Shown one piece after another: positions 1-9,310 of a DNA stretch of 64,000 bases. This DNA comes from Segatella maculosa DSM 19339 = JCM 15638 (GTDB taxonomy: Bacteria > Bacteroidota > Bacteroidia > Bacteroidales > Bacteroidaceae). The notes beneath the pieces were generated by a model that was not told the origin of the DNA, did no database searches, and saw nothing but the letters and a program-made list of their open reading frames with translations. The DNA lies in the NCBI RefSeq assembly GCF_000382385.1, contig NZ_KB908321.1, positions 216,278 to 280,277 on the forward strand, read 5' to 3'. Position 1 is the stretch's first letter. Every line of letters begins with the position of its first letter. Position numbers and translations under genes: made by a program.

Positions 1-284
1 ATCAGAAATCGCTGTATTCTGTTCAGAAACGCATGTTTCTGAATAGAAAACAGAGAGCCTCCCCCAGCCCCTCCAAAGGAGGGGTGCACGAATTGCACGT
101 AAGCTAATCTGCTCCCGTTTCCGCTCCTCTCCTTTGGAGGGGCCGAGAGAGGCTCTCGTTTCTACTCCCCTCCTTTGGAGGGGCTGGGGGAGGTTCCGAT
201 TTTTTTGCAAAATACAGCGATTTCCGCCAAGAAATTGCGATTTATTGGCAGAAGAAGTTTGAGCGTATTGTTTTTTCGATTTAT
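1..284. repeat. Intergenic GC-rich dyad repeats, about 41-nt unit
   Basis: The left edge of the window has no gene. From about 60 to 214 it holds copies of a dyad of the form CCTCC-TTTGG-AGGGG, at least two of them 41 nt apart and one inverted, followed by an AT-rich stretch with TTTTTTTGCAAAATACAGCG. The same two elements, GC-rich dyad units and the CAGCGATTT-type AT-rich units, recur at 40585-41230. This looks like one dispersed repeat family in two places of the genome. Function unknown. Confidence 0.7.
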
Positions 285-2138
285 TTATTTGTCCGCGCAG
301 AATTTCTGGAATTCGCTTTGGTATCCGTTGAAGACATTGATGTCGACGGGTCCGTGAATTCCTTTTACTCGGCCGTCGGGCGAGAGCTGCCAGAAAACGA
401 GGCGGACGTCGGGCTTGTATTCGCCGTAGCGCGCTATCCAGATGCGGTAGCGGAGCTTAAGGTCGGGCGCTTGCGGCAGGTAGCGGTTGACGAAAGGCTG
501 GTTGACGTAGAGAATTGGCTTTCGGCCGGTGGCGCGCTCCACAATATGCAGCCATGCCCTTACGGCATGGAACAGCGCGGCGGGACCGCCCATTCGTTTG
601 ATTTGCGCGTGGTGTGGTTCGACGTCCAACACGGGTGGGAAGTCGGCAGAGGCGACCGAAGCGTTGCGCAGGAAGTTGCGGGCCTGAAGGGCTGCGGGGG
701 CTGTCGTGAAAAAGTGGTAGCTGCCCACTTTGAAGCCTGCGGCCTTGGCGGCGCGATAGTCTTTTTGATAATAAGGATTGAGCAGCCGTTTGCCCTCGGT
801 GCATTTCAGGTAGATGAAGCTGACGGGATAGTCGACGTGACCCGTGACGCGCTTTTTGCTGATGGTTCCGAGGCTGGTGATGCGGAGTTTGCTCCAATCG
901 ATGGCGTAGTATTTGCGGCCTTTGACGTGTTGGTGCTTTGAAACGTCGATGCCGTAGATGCGGTCGCTGGTGTGCGTGATTCGCTCGCCGCGGAAGCGGT
1001 CGCTCTTCCATTCGCCGGCTTTCAGACGGTTGTCGGCGGTTATTCCCATGCCGAATCCGTCGCGCCGTCCGGCTGTCCAGTGGCCTTCGTAGTAGATGCC
1101 GTCTGATTGGTAGACGCCGTAGCCCTGCGGACGGTCGTTGCGGTCGAAAAATCCCGTGTATCGTCCGCCGAGGCTGTCGGTGCGGGTGCCGCTGACGAGC
1201 GTGTCGCAGTTCCACGTTCCGTTGTAAAGATTTCCTGCGGCGTCGCGCATGATTCCTTTTCCGTTCCGCTTTCCGTTCCGGATTTCTCCTCGGTAGAGGG
1301 TGGAGTTCCGCCTGATGACGCCGTGCGTGAGGCTGCCGCGGGCTGTTTTCTTGATTTTTTCCGTCATGGCTGATAGCGCGCCGGGCGTGTCTGTTGTCCA
1401 GGGCATGATGCTTATCGCTTCCACGCCGTCGGGCGTTTTTCCGTCGTTGGTGCGGAGGAGCAGTTTGTGGTGGGCGCCTCGCGCGACGATGCGACAGGCA
1501 GTTTGGGCTGTCTTTCCGTCGGGCGTATGATAAGTGGCCACGTATCGGTCTGCGCGTCTTATCGTGATGTTTGGGTTTTTGACCATTCGCTCGAGGAGGG
1601 CGATGTTCTTGGCCAACGTATCTTTGCGCAGAAAGGCGTTTGTGGTGTATTTTGCGACGATATCGTAGCCCTCGTCCTGCACGCCGTGCACGCGCAGGTA
1701 GTATTTCAGCTCGGTCAGCAGGTGGCGCAGTTTCGCGAGCTTCAGTTTTTCAGCTCGCAGCTGATTTGTGATTAAAATCGAGGGTGGAATGTCGGCAGCG
1801 GTCGGTGTGTGCTCGTCGGGCATGATGGCGATGATGCGGCCGCCGCACGAGGGGTAAATCCAGCTTCGGTTTACCCAGAAGCCGTCGGCGTGGCTGTCGC
1901 GCGAACGTATTTTCTGCGCATTCCATGTGAGTTCTTGCAGCAGGGAGTCTTTTCCGATGGCCGCGAAATAGAGTTGGTTTCCTCGCTCGTCGCCGATTTG
2001 GTAGTAACGGCAGAGGGTGATTTGCGTGTGTGCCCGAAGCGCGCGCTCGCCATCGTCGGGCCATATCCGATAGGTCAGCCACGCGGCCGCAAGCAGCGCG
2101 AGAATGGCTGCGGCCGCTATTGCTCTTCTTCGTTTCAT
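285..2138 (-). CDS. MORN-repeat GH25 muramidase (lysozyme), membrane-anchored or secreted
   Basis: This 617-residue protein begins with an Arg-rich, Ala/Leu-rich signal anchor (residues 1-25). A region of about 250 residues follows that I do not recognise. From about residue 280 to 390 there are MORN-type repeats (Y-x-G-x-W/F-x-N-G-x-R-x-G-x-G), and from about residue 394 to the end a glycoside hydrolase family 25 domain. The GH25 part shows the opening GIDVSKHQ, a YLKCTEG strand, GSYHFF and the acidic catalytic pair in VLDVEPH, so hydrolysis of peptidoglycan in the envelope is expected. It lies 22 nt downstream of the LolA-like gene on the same strand and may be co-transcribed with it. The GH25 fold assignment is secure. 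The role of the MORN part, perhaps membrane or wall contact, is inference. Confidence 0.85.
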   Translation of the reverse strand: MKRRRAIAAAAILALLAAAWLTYRIWPDDGERALRAHTQITLCRYYQIGDERGNQLYFAAIGKDSLLQELTWNAQKIRSRDSHADGFWVNRSWIYPSCGGRIIAIMPDEHTPTAADIPPSILITNQLRAEKLKLAKLRHLLTELKYYLRVHGVQDEGYDIVAKYTTNAFLRKDTLAKNIALLERMVKNPNITIRRADRYVATYHTPDGKTAQTACRIVARGAHHKLLLRTNDGKTPDGVEAISIMPWTTDTPGALSAMTEKIKKTARGSLTHGVIRRNSTLYRGEIRNGKRNGKGIMRDAAGNLYNGTWNCDTLVSGTRTDSLGGRYTGFFDRNDRPQGYGVYQSDGIYYEGHWTAGRRDGFGMGITADNRLKAGEWKSDRFRGERITHTSDRIYGIDVSKHQHVKGRKYYAIDWSKLRITSLGTISKKRVTGHVDYPVSFIYLKCTEGKRLLNPYYQKDYRAAKAAGFKVGSYHFFTTAPAALQARNFLRNASVASADFPPVLDVEPHHAQIKRMGGPAALFHAVRAWLHIVERATGRKPILYVNQPFVNRYLPQAPDLKLRYRIWIARYGEYKPDVRLVFWQLSPDGRVKGIHGPVDINVFNGYQSEFQKFCADK

Positions 2139-2160
2139 GGTTGCAATTCGCTCGCCTCGG

Positions 2161-2772
2161 CTATCTTAAATCCACGATTTCGGCCTTCGGGAAGTCCTTG
2201 GCTCTGAAGCTGAAGATGGCGTCGCTCAGTCGCTCGGTTTTGAAGTGCGAAATGCTGATGGTGGTCCAGTTCTGCCCTTGTCGGATTTTTACTTTCGAGG
2301 GTGTGTGGTCCTTTCCGATGGTGACGAAAAGCTCCTGCAGACTGCGTTGCTTGTTTTGCGCCTGCATGTGGATCAGGTAGGCATTTCCTGCCCTTTTCAT
2401 TCCCAGCGTATAGCCGGATTTGTATAGAGTTATGAACTTGTAGGGGTTCAGCTGCGCCAGTTTCGCTTCGTTCGGGGTGGTCACGCTGACTTCATTTGTG
2501 GATTTCATGTAGGTCCATTGCGTCTTCCCGTTGAACCATACCGTCGCTTGCGGCGTGCGCGCATAAAATTTGTTTCCCTTGATGGCGACGTATCCGTGCG
2601 TTGTTCCGATGCTTCCGCCGCCGCCACTGATGGTGAAGCTGGCGCTCGCTCCTTCGCGATGGCCAACGACAGCTGCGGTTTTGTCAAGAATTTCCTTTGC
2701 TTCTTTTGCATGTTGTGCCATGCCTTGGAGAGAAGCCAATACCATGAGTGAAAGGATGATGATTTTTCTCAT
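2161..2772 (-). CDS. LolA-like outer membrane lipoprotein carrier family protein
   Basis: A 203-residue protein with a clear signal peptide (MRKIIILSLMVLASLQGMAQ) followed by one LolA/LppX-like beta domain. The pattern includes an early helix with KEILDKTA, short beta strands and KVKIRQGQNWTTISIS near the C terminus. In the known family, LolA ferries lipoproteins across the periplasm from LolCDE to the outer membrane. Here the match is by overall pattern, and the gene is not beside ftsK as lolA often is in this phylum, so a paralogue with another hydrophobic ligand is possible. The start at 2772 is the only one that keeps the signal peptide. Confidence 0.7.
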   Translation of the reverse strand: MRKIIILSLMVLASLQGMAQHAKEAKEILDKTAAVVGHREGASASFTISGGGGSIGTTHGYVAIKGNKFYARTPQATVWFNGKTQWTYMKSTNEVSVTTPNEAKLAQLNPYKFITLYKSGYTLGMKRAGNAYLIHMQAQNKQRSLQELFVTIGKDHTPSKVKIRQGQNWTTISISHFKTERLSDAIFSFRAKDFPKAEIVDLR

Positions 2773-2805
2773 TTTTCTTCGTTTTTTGTCAGCCAGTATC
2801 TCCTT

Positions 2806-2955
2806 CCGGAGAAAAGTTCATGCAGAAAGTCGCATGTATTTCGTTTCTGAAAAAAAGTTCATGCAGCCGGTCGTGTGTATTTCTTTCCTGAAGAAAAGTT
2901 CATGCAGAAAGCTGTATATATTTCTTTCCTGAAGAAAAGTCCATGCAGAAAGTCG
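2806..2955. repeat. Tandem array, four 41-nt units
   Basis: The word GTTCATGCAG recurs at 2816, 2857 and 2898, with a one-base variant at 2939: exactly 41 nt between starts. Units end in TTTC-TGA-GAAA-type imperfect dyads. The array fills most of the gap between the LolA-like gene start and the 3' end of rny. Open frames across it are by-products of the repeat. See the arrays at 40850 and 49757 for the same unit length with different sequence. Confidence 0.85.
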
Positions 2956-3045
2956 GCCAATGAAAAGACATGGCGCGAAACTTCAAAATAAGCATGAAAT
3001 CCATCGCCATGTCGTTGTCTGCACAAGTTTCTGTTCAGCCACGCT

Positions 3046-4584
3046 CTATTTGGCGTAAGCAATAGAGCGCGTCTCTCGGATTACGGTTATTTTTACCTGT
3101 CCGGGATAGGTCATTTCGTTTTGTATCTTCGTTGCGATCTCGTCGCTCAGCTTGATACTCTCGTCGTCGTTCATTTTGTCGGCGCCGACAATGACGCGAA
3201 GCTCGCGACCGGCCTGGATGGCGTAGGTCTTCGTCACGCCCGGATAACTCATGGCGATGGCCTCAAGATCGTTCAAACGTTTGATGTAAGCCTCGACGAT
3301 TTCGCGGCGCGCTCCGGGACGAGCACCGGAAATGGCATCACATACCTGCACAATCGGAGCGAGCAACGTAGTCATCTCCTCTTCGTCGTGGTGCGCTGCA
3401 ATCGCATTGCAGATATCAGGTTTCTCCTTATATTTCTCAGCAATCTTCGCGCCATACAAAGCGTGCGGCAGTTCATTTTCCTCATCCGGCACCTTGCCTA
3501 TGTCATGGAGCAAGCCCGCGCGCTTGGCTTTCTTTGGGTTCAAGCCCAGTTCGCTGGCCATCACGGCACAAAGATTAGCGGTCTCGCGTGCATGCTGCAA
3601 CAAATTCTGCCCGTAGCTTGAACGATATTTCATCTTGCCGATAATGCGTATGAGTTCCGGGTGTAGGCCATGAATTCCCAAGTCTATGGCCGTTCGCTTG
3701 CCGGTTTCAATCACTTCGTTGTCGATTTGTTTCTTCACTTTCGCAACGACCTCTTCTATTCGGGCCGGATGAATACGTCCATCGGCAACCAACTGATGGA
3801 GCGCCAAGCGACATATTTCCCGACGCACAGGATCAAAGGCACTGATGACAATTGCTTCGGGTGTATCATCAACGACAATCTCAACGCCGGTAGCTGCTTC
3901 TAAAGCACGGATGTTGCGACCTTCACGCCCAATGATTCGTCCTTTGACCTCATCGTTGTCAATATGGAACACACTCACTGAATTTTCGATGGCGGTCTCT
4001 GTTGCTACGCGCTGAATGGTCTGAATGACAATTTTCTTGGCCTGTTGATTGGCATTCAGTTTTGCGTCATCTATAATCTCATTTATATAGCTTGCGGCAT
4101 CTAATTTTGCCTGATCCTTCAAGCTTTCTACCAGCCTGTTCTTTGCTTCTTCTGCACTTAAGCCAGAGAGTTCCTCGAGTTTGGTTTGTTCTTGCTTCTG
4201 CATCTTCTCCAATTCTTGCTGCTTGACGGAGAGCAGCTTTTTCTCATTCTCGATTCGTTGCAGACTTTGGTCTATTTCCATCTTGCGACGTCCCAAATCT
4301 TCCTGGCGTTGATTCAGTGAAATCTCACGTTGCTTAAGCCTATTCTCACTCTGATGAATCTTCAAATTGCACTGTTGGACTTCTTTCTCAAGTTCGCTTT
4401 TCTTATTCAGGAACTTTTCCTTGACTTCCAAAAGCTTCTTTTCCTTAATGACTTCGGCTTCTTTAGCTGCGGCCTCAACCATTTCTTTATATTTTCCTTT
4501 CGCTACATAGCGGAAGATAGCATATCCAATGGTAAATCCAACCACAAGTGCAACACATACTATTACAATTGTTATTACGTTCAT
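3046..4584 (-). CDS. rny: Ribonuclease Y
   Basis: A 512-residue protein with the full RNase Y layout: an N-terminal membrane segment (residues 2-27), a long charged coiled coil to about residue 150, a KH RNA-binding domain with [15 protein letters not shown] near residue 210, and an HD phosphohydrolase domain with LLHDIGK near residue 358. RNase Y is a membrane-bound endoribonuclease that starts mRNA decay, and the length is normal for the family. Its ATG shares one base with the zapA stop (TAATG at 4586-4582), so it should be translationally coupled to zapA and transcribed from the promoter at 5240-5271. Confidence 0.97.
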   Translation of the reverse strand: MNVITIVIVCVALVVGFTIGYAIFRYVAKGKYKEMVEAAAKEAEVIKEKKLLEVKEKFLNKKSELEKEVQQCNLKIHQSENRLKQREISLNQRQEDLGRRKMEIDQSLQRIENEKKLLSVKQQELEKMQKQEQTKLEELSGLSAEEAKNRLVESLKDQAKLDAASYINEIIDDAKLNANQQAKKIVIQTIQRVATETAIENSVSVFHIDNDEVKGRIIGREGRNIRALEAATGVEIVVDDTPEAIVISAFDPVRREICRLALHQLVADGRIHPARIEEVVAKVKKQIDNEVIETGKRTAIDLGIHGLHPELIRIIGKMKYRSSYGQNLLQHARETANLCAVMASELGLNPKKAKRAGLLHDIGKVPDEENELPHALYGAKIAEKYKEKPDICNAIAAHHDEEEMTTLLAPIVQVCDAISGARPGARREIVEAYIKRLNDLEAIAMSYPGVTKTYAIQAGRELRVIVGADKMNDDESIKLSDEIATKIQNEMTYPGQVKITVIRETRSIAYAK

Positions 4585-4931
4585 TATATTGTATTTTTAA
4601 TCATATTCTCGGTTTCCTGTTTCCCAAACGCTTCTTCTATTTCAGAAGTCAACTTACCGAGAATATTCTTATAAGGTTCGGTATCATTGCGAAAAGCCTC
4701 ACGCTCGTATCGCAAGGCAATATCCATGAGTGCCATATACAGCAAATCCTTGCCGGTTTTGAGTCCTTTGAACTTATCGGCATACTTGTTCACTGTCATG
4801 GTTATAAGTTTTGCAGCGTCACGATACAATTTTTCTTCTTCACGAAATATTCTTAATTGAATATCTGTATCATATACCTGCAATCTTATTTTCAGCTTAT
4901 TTTTATTCTCTTCAGTTATCGCTTCTGTCAT
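4584..4931 (-). CDS. zapA: Cell division protein ZapA
   Basis: A 115-residue protein with the ZapA pattern: a short N-terminal domain ([17 protein letters not shown]), then helices with [12 protein letters not shown] and [14 protein letters not shown] that form the dimer or tetramer coiled coil. ZapA binds and bundles FtsZ at the division ring. The gene overlaps the upstream coiled-coil gene by 4 nt (ATGA) and rny by 1 nt, giving a three-gene unit. The length fits bacterial ZapA, and the tail after the helix is a little longer than in enterobacteria. Confidence 0.9.
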   Translation of the reverse strand: MTEAITEENKNKLKIRLQVYDTDIQLRIFREEEKLYRDAAKLITMTVNKYADKFKGLKTGKDLLYMALMDIALRYEREAFRNDTEPYKNILGKLTSEIEEAFGKQETENMIKNTI

Positions 4932-5221
4932 TTTTCACTCAGCAGCGTTATACATTTATTGACGTCTCTGATTAAGCTCTGCAAACTCTTTTGTGCCTTC
5001 TCCACGTCGCCGTCGGTCACTTCAAGCATTCGGGCCATCTTGAGACTGTTGTAATCATTCTGCATCTGAGTCTGCTGGGCATTAAGCCTTTCTATTTGCG
5101 CCTCCCGTTCATTTACCATTGCGTAAAGTTCAGCGTTCCTTTTCACCAAGTCTTTGTATTGAAGGATCATTTGTCTTACGCGAGTGGAAAACAAGGTTAG
5201 AGCATCCTCAGTTGCATTCAT
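4928..5221 (-). CDS. Small coiled-coil protein upstream of zapA (ZapB-like candidate)
   Basis: A 97-residue protein, almost wholly predicted coiled coil, with heptad-like spacing in residues 15-65 (LVKRNAELYAMVNEREAQIE). I do not recognise a named family. It is the first gene of the coiled-coil/zapA/rny operon and its stop overlaps the zapA start by 4 nt. In gammaproteobacteria ZapA works with the coiled-coil protein ZapB, so position and shape suggest a functional analogue. That is inference from context only. Confidence 0.75.
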   Translation of the reverse strand: MNATEDALTLFSTRVRQMILQYKDLVKRNAELYAMVNEREAQIERLNAQQTQMQNDYNSLKMARMLEVTDGDVEKAQKSLQSLIRDVNKCITLLSEK

Positions 5222-5239
5222 AAATTAACAATTTGGCTA

Positions 5240-5271
5240 CAAATTTAGCTTAATTAATCGGAATATCCAAA
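5240..5271 (-). promoter_or_regulatory. Promoter of the coiled-coil/zapA/rny operon
   Basis: On the minus strand TTTG (5271-5268) is followed after 20 nt by TAAATTTG (5247-5240), a full match to the Bacteroidetes -33/-7 pattern, 18 nt before the first ATG of the operon. Confidence 0.75.
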
Positions 5272-5350
5272 TTTTACTTTAATATTTTCCTTCATCGGCA
5301 TCAAGCCTCCAAACCAAGATAGTCAAGAAAAGTCAATCCGGCTTTTATCT

Positions 5351-5983
5351 TTACTTCTTGACGTCTTCGGTGCTCGCCGAACGAGGTTCTTTCTTGGCTA
5401 ACATCACCACTTGATAGACGAAGTCTGTCATCCATTTCTGGCTGAAGCCCAAACGCTTGCTATACTGTCTGACGTTCATTACCGACTTGATTACGCTCGG
5501 ATCGCTATAGTCGTTCTTCACAAATAAATTAGCAACTGTCTTCTCCGTCATCGAATAGAGTGCTTTTTTCATAAAGGAAGGAAGACGCAACTTGAACTTC
5601 ATCAAGTTTCCCATGAGCATCATCAAGTCCTGAGAAAAGCCTTGAAACTGAACCATATAGGGCTGTACGTCTTGTATCTTTCGGCAATTCTTGCGGATAC
5701 TTTGGTCTATTTCTTTGAAGAAATCATCGTTTATAGCATAGATTTCCTTCATGATTTTCCTGCAATGGTTCTTCTCTCCCAAGCCTAATTTGTTGTTCAA
5801 TGTCGGCACATGCAGTGTTGCTTTGAACGTGCGCAGGTCGGGTAGCATGCCTAAATTATTGATTCCCAAATTAGCTGCAAGCGAAGCTTCAAAATAAACG
5901 CGTATCAATGTCATGAAATCTTCCATTCCACCGACTTTCACTTCTGTTGCTTTCTTTCCAAAAAGGTTTGAAAAAAATCCCAT
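5351..5983 (-). CDS. Conserved hypothetical protein, Bacteroidales type
   Basis: A 210-residue soluble protein beginning MGFFSNLFGKK, with no signal peptide or membrane segment. It is helix-rich, with many Lys and Met residues, and contains stretches such as EKNHCRKIMKEIYAINDDFF and VKSVMNVRQYSKRLG. I do not recognise a domain. The N-terminal MGFFSNLFGKK form (short amphipathic start, then a charged body) is seen in many small envelope-associated or stress proteins, but that is weak. It stands alone between the zapA operon and proS, with its own -7 element (TATCTTTG at 6035-6028). Confidence 0.7.
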   Translation of the reverse strand: MGFFSNLFGKKATEVKVGGMEDFMTLIRVYFEASLAANLGINNLGMLPDLRTFKATLHVPTLNNKLGLGEKNHCRKIMKEIYAINDDFFKEIDQSIRKNCRKIQDVQPYMVQFQGFSQDLMMLMGNLMKFKLRLPSFMKKALYSMTEKTVANLFVKNDYSDPSVIKSVMNVRQYSKRLGFSQKWMTDFVYQVVMLAKKEPRSASTEDVKK

Positions 5984-6027
5984 AAATATTGTTTACTAAA
6001 TGTGTTAGTTCTTATTTTAAGTCTTTG

Positions 6028-6035
6028 CAAAGATA
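6028..6035 (-). promoter_or_regulatory. -7 element of the 210-residue unknown
   Basis: TATCTTTG on the minus strand, 44 nt before the ATG at 5983. The -33 region is weak. Confidence 0.5.
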
Positions 6036-6094
6036 CGACTTTCTGCCCAATAAACCTAATGAAGATGAATTTTTACAGTGGTCGCAAATTTATT

Positions 6095-6194
6095 TCAGCC
6101 ATATTGCGTTTCAATCTCAGCCATTTTGCCGCGTAATATAGCTGAGATTGCGCGCTAATATGGCTGAGATTGCATTGCAAAACGGTTGAGATAA
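6095..6194. repeat. TCAGCCAT array, 22-nt unit, copy 1
   Basis: Units begin at 6095, 6117, 6139, 6161 and 6183, exactly 22 nt apart. The first two read TCAGCCAT and the next read TAGCTGAG, TGGCTGAG and CGGTTGAG, the reverse complement of the first form. The array therefore switches orientation in the middle and forms a large imperfect dyad. It lies just downstream of proS. The same family occurs at 22715, 44572 and 63794. Confidence 0.9.
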
Positions 6195-6213
6195 GAACAC
6201 AGAATGACTGTTC

Positions 6214-7695
6214 CTAATAACTCCTTGCAATGATGACCCGATGCTTGGCCGGCTTTCCGGAAACCATGTCCACGCCTTCTGTCTGTTCATAGGCGAAAGG
6301 AACGCAACGTATGGTCGCCTGCGTGTCTTCTTTAATTCGGGCCTCTGTCTCTTCGGTTCCGTCCCAATGGCAGAGGAAGAAGCCGCCATCTTTCACGCGT
6401 TCCTTGAATTCTTCGTAGTCATCGCATTCGTAAATGTGAGCATCGCGATAGGTACGGGCCTTCTCAAAGAGATTGTTCTGAATGTCTTCCAGCAGGTTTT
6501 GCACGCGTTCCACGATGCCGTCGAAGCTGATGTTCTCCTTTTCCAAGGTGTCACGCCGCATGATTTCTATCGTATTGTTCTCCAAGTCGCGACCGCCCAT
6601 CACGAGACGCACCGGTATGCCTTTCAGTTCGTAGTCGGCGAACTTGAAACCGGGGCGCTTGTTGTCCGAGTCGTCGTATTTAACGCTGATACCTAAGTCC
6701 TGAAGCTTATCGATGATGGGCTGCAACTTGTTGCTGATGGCCTTGAGTTGTTCTTCACCTTTATATATAGGAACAATGACTACCTGTATCGGGGCGAGCT
6801 TCGGTGGAAGCACAAGACCGTTGTCGTCGCTGTGAACCATGATGAGGGCACCCATCAATCGCGTGCTTACGCCCCATGAGGTTGCCCATACATATTCGGG
6901 TTTGTTCTCTTTATTGAGGAACGTCACGTCGAAACTCTTGGCAAAGTTCTGGCCAAGGAAGTGGCTTGTTCCGCTCTGCAAGGCCTTTCCGTCTTGCATC
7001 ATGGCCTCGATAGTGTAGGTGTCGAGTGCGCCGGCAAAGCGTTCAGTCTCGCTCTTCACGCCTTGTAACACGGGCACGGCCATCCATTTCTCGGCAAAGT
7101 TGGCATAAACCTTGAGCATCTTCTTGGCTTCTTGCTCCGCCTCTTCACGCGTGGCATGGGCGGTGTGGCCCTCTTGCCAGAGGAACTCCGATGTGCGCAG
7201 GAACGGACGTGTGCGCATTTCCCAGCGCATTACGTTGCACCACTGGTTACACATAATAGGGAGGTCTCGCCATGAATGTATCCATCCCTTGTAAGTATTC
7301 CAAATAATAGTTTCGGATGTGGGGCGGATGATGAGCTCTTCGTCGAGTTTTGCAGCCGGATCTACAACAACATTGTTCCCGTCTTCGCCCGATTTAAGAC
7401 GATAGTGGGTCACAACGGCGCATTCCTTGGCAAAGCCTTTCACGTGTTCGGCCTCTCGGCTGAGGAAGCTCTTGGGTATCAATAGTGGAAAATAGGCGTT
7501 TTGCGCACCGGTTTTCTTGAATTCCTTGTCAAGTTGTTGCTGCATCTTCTCCCAAATGGCATAGCCGTATGGCTTGATAACCATGCAGCCTCGCACGGGA
7601 GATTGCTCTGCTAAGTCGGTTTTCACGACCAAATCATTATACCATTGGCTGTAATTGTCAGCCCGTTTGGTAAGTTCTTTCAGTTCTTTTGCCAT
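6214..7695 (-). CDS. proS: Prolyl-tRNA synthetase
   Basis: The 493-residue product charges tRNA-Pro. It shows the class II core with RPTSET (motif 2 region), [39 protein letters not shown] and the C-terminal anticodon-binding domain ([26 protein letters not shown]). It belongs to the shorter archaeal/eukaryotic-like ProRS form with the extra C-terminal zinc-type module and lacks the bacterial INS editing insertion. I place the start at 7695 ([12 protein letters not shown]). Upstream in-frame ATGs would run through the promoter element at 7730-7737. Confidence 0.97.
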   Translation of the reverse strand: MAKELKELTKRADNYSQWYNDLVVKTDLAEQSPVRGCMVIKPYGYAIWEKMQQQLDKEFKKTGAQNAYFPLLIPKSFLSREAEHVKGFAKECAVVTHYRLKSGEDGNNVVVDPAAKLDEELIIRPTSETIIWNTYKGWIHSWRDLPIMCNQWCNVMRWEMRTRPFLRTSEFLWQEGHTAHATREEAEQEAKKMLKVYANFAEKWMAVPVLQGVKSETERFAGALDTYTIEAMMQDGKALQSGTSHFLGQNFAKSFDVTFLNKENKPEYVWATSWGVSTRLMGALIMVHSDDNGLVLPPKLAPIQVVIVPIYKGEEQLKAISNKLQPIIDKLQDLGISVKYDDSDNKRPGFKFADYELKGIPVRLVMGGRDLENNTIEIMRRDTLEKENISFDGIVERVQNLLEDIQNNLFEKARTYRDAHIYECDDYEEFKERVKDGGFFLCHWDGTEETEARIKEDTQATIRCVPFAYEQTEGVDMVSGKPAKHRVIIARSY

Positions 7696-7729
7696 TGCCT
7701 TGTATGTAAATATAGTGTAAATTTGCATG

Positions 7730-7737
7730 CAAAAGTA
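7730..7737 (-). promoter_or_regulatory. -7 element of proS
   Basis: TACTTTTG on the minus strand, 34 nt before the chosen proS ATG. It rules out the longer reading of proS. Confidence 0.6.
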
Positions 7738-7753
7738 CAAAAAATAGTTGGTA

Positions 7754-7788
7754 TTTGGCATATATTGTTGGAAAAACAATTATCTTTG
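7754..7788 (+). promoter_or_regulatory. Promoter of the OmpA-family lipoprotein gene
   Basis: TATCTTTG at 7781-7788, with TTTG at 7754-7757. The spacing of 23 nt is slightly long. The ATG follows at 7821. It is divergent from proS. Confidence 0.6.
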
Positions 7789-7820
7789 CACGACATAATA
7801 ATTAAAAAAAAGAGAGTATT

Positions 7821-8498
7821 ATGAAGAATTTGAAAATGGTAACCGTGGGACTTTGCTTCCTTTCGGTATGTGGTTGTGCAACAAAACAGGGTACAGGAGC
7901 TTTGATCGGTGCCGGTGGCGGTAGCGTTTTGGGAGCCATCGTTGGAAAGATTGCTGGTAATGCTGCCGTCGGTGCAGCCATAGGCGGTGCCGTTGGTGCT
8001 GGAACTGGAGCCATCATCGGCCGTCATATGGACAAGGTGGCTGCTGAGGCTGCCCGGGTAAAGAATGCCAAAGTTGAAGAGGTGACAGACGCCAACGGTT
8101 TGAAGGCCGTGAAAGTGACGTTCGATAGTGGCATTTTGTTTGCAACCAATCAGTCGACGCTGACGGCATCATCTAAGAGCGATCTCGCTAAGTTTTCTAC
8201 CGTATTGAAGAACAACGCTGACTGCCATGTCGATATTTATGGTCATACCGACTCAACGGGTAACGATGGAATTAACTTGCCTTTGAGTAATAGTCGCGCA
8301 CAGAGTGTGGTTAACTATCTGAAGAATTGTGGTGTTTCCAATGCACAGTTCCAAAACGTTGTAGGAAAGGGAAGCTCGCAACCTGTTGCCGATAATTCAA
8401 CGGCCGCAGGTCGTAAGCAGAACCGTCGTGTGGAGGTTTACTTGTATGCTTCTCAAGCGATGGTGAATGCAGCCAAGAACGGAACGCTTTCCGAATAA
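7821..8498 (+). CDS. OmpA-family peptidoglycan-binding lipoprotein with glycine zipper
   Basis: A 225-residue outer membrane protein. A signal peptide ends in VCGC, a lipobox-like site with Cys19 as the probable lipid anchor. Residues 24-70 form a glycine-zipper region (GALIGAGGGSVLGAIVG, GGAVGAGTGAIIG), and residues 105-215 an OmpA C-terminal domain (DIYGHTDSTG, LSNSRAQSVVNYL, NRRVEVYL) that binds the diaminopimelate of peptidoglycan. Such YiaD-like proteins tie the outer membrane to the wall. The gene is followed by a good terminator at 8525-8561, so it is probably monocistronic. Confidence 0.93.
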   Translation: MKNLKMVTVGLCFLSVCGCATKQGTGALIGAGGGSVLGAIVGKIAGNAAVGAAIGGAVGAGTGAIIGRHMDKVAAEAARVKNAKVEEVTDANGLKAVKVTFDSGILFATNQSTLTASSKSDLAKFSTVLKNNADCHVDIYGHTDSTGNDGINLPLSNSRAQSVVNYLKNCGVSNAQFQNVVGKGSSQPVADNSTAAGRKQNRRVEVYLYASQAMVNAAKNGTLSE

Positions 8499-8524
8499 TT
8501 AAGATTACTAACGACTAAATTGAT

Positions 8525-8561
8525 GGGAGCACACTACAACAAATGGTGTGCCCCCTTTTTT
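8525..8561 (+). terminator. Rho-independent terminator of the OmpA-lipoprotein gene
   Basis: GGGAGCACAC (8525-8534) pairs with GTGTGCCCCC (8546-8555), with one mismatch, and a T run follows. It overlaps the apparent 5' extension of mtgA and so decides the mtgA start. Confidence 0.85.
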
Positions 8562-8567
8562 GCATCA

Positions 8568-9302
8568 ATGAAAACCTTTGTCTGGAAAGCTGTAAGGTGG
8601 GGTTTTGCCTTGTTCTTTGCGTCTTCAGTGTTTGCGGTTGTCGTGCTTCGCTTCGTCCCGGTGTATTTCACGCCACTTATGTTCATTCGTTGTTTCCAGC
8701 AAGTAGGCGAGGGGGAGGGCATGACATTGCACCATCATTGGACACCCTTGGACGAAATCTCTCCGCATCTTCCCGTTGCTGTGATGGCGAGTGAGGACCA
8801 GCGTTTCCTTTTGCATCATGGGTTTGATTATGATGCGATTGAAAAAGCGGCCAGACGGAACATGAAAGGTGGTAAGCGCAAGTTTGGTGCAAGTACTATC
8901 AGCCAACAGACGGCAAAGAATGTTTTCCTATGGCCCGGACGCTCATGGCTAAGAAAGGGGTTCGAGGTCTATTTTACGGCCTTGATAGAACTTCTATGGA
9001 GCAAACAACGCATCATGGAAGTGTATTTGAATTCGATAGAGATGGGCGACGGCATATACGGAGCGGATGCAGTTGCTGAATACAATTTCGGGAAGAAGGC
9101 GATAGACTTGTCTCGGTCTGACTGTGCAACGATTGCAGCAACCTTGCCTAATCCCCGCGAGTTCAGCAGTAAGCGGCCGGGACCTTATGTTAGAAAACGA
9201 AGGGAACAGATACTTTCTAATATGCGTTTTATGCCAAGTTTCCCGAAAGAAGGAGAGGATTATAATCCCCATACAGCTTCCGGTGGTGTTTATGCGCGTT
9301 AA
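8568..9302 (+). CDS. mtgA: Monofunctional peptidoglycan glycosyltransferase
   Basis: A GT51 transglycosylase that polymerises lipid II at the inner membrane. I take the ATG at 8568 (MKTFVWKAV), which gives 244 residues and puts the single membrane segment at residues 7-29. The earlier in-frame TTG/ATG at 8520-8523 lies inside the terminator of the preceding gene. Catalytic motifs are present: [14 protein letters not shown] with the catalytic Glu, then [15 protein letters not shown] and [15 protein letters not shown]. There is no transpeptidase domain, as expected for MtgA. Eight bases separate its stop from the helicase gene. Confidence 0.93.
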   Translation: MKTFVWKAVRWGFALFFASSVFAVVVLRFVPVYFTPLMFIRCFQQVGEGEGMTLHHHWTPLDEISPHLPVAVMASEDQRFLLHHGFDYDAIEKAARRNMKGGKRKFGASTISQQTAKNVFLWPGRSWLRKGFEVYFTALIELLWSKQRIMEVYLNSIEMGDGIYGADAVAEYNFGKKAIDLSRSDCATIAATLPNPREFSSKRPGPYVRKRREQILSNMRFMPSFPKEGEDYNPHTASGGVYAR

Positions 9303-9310
9303 TTATAGTG

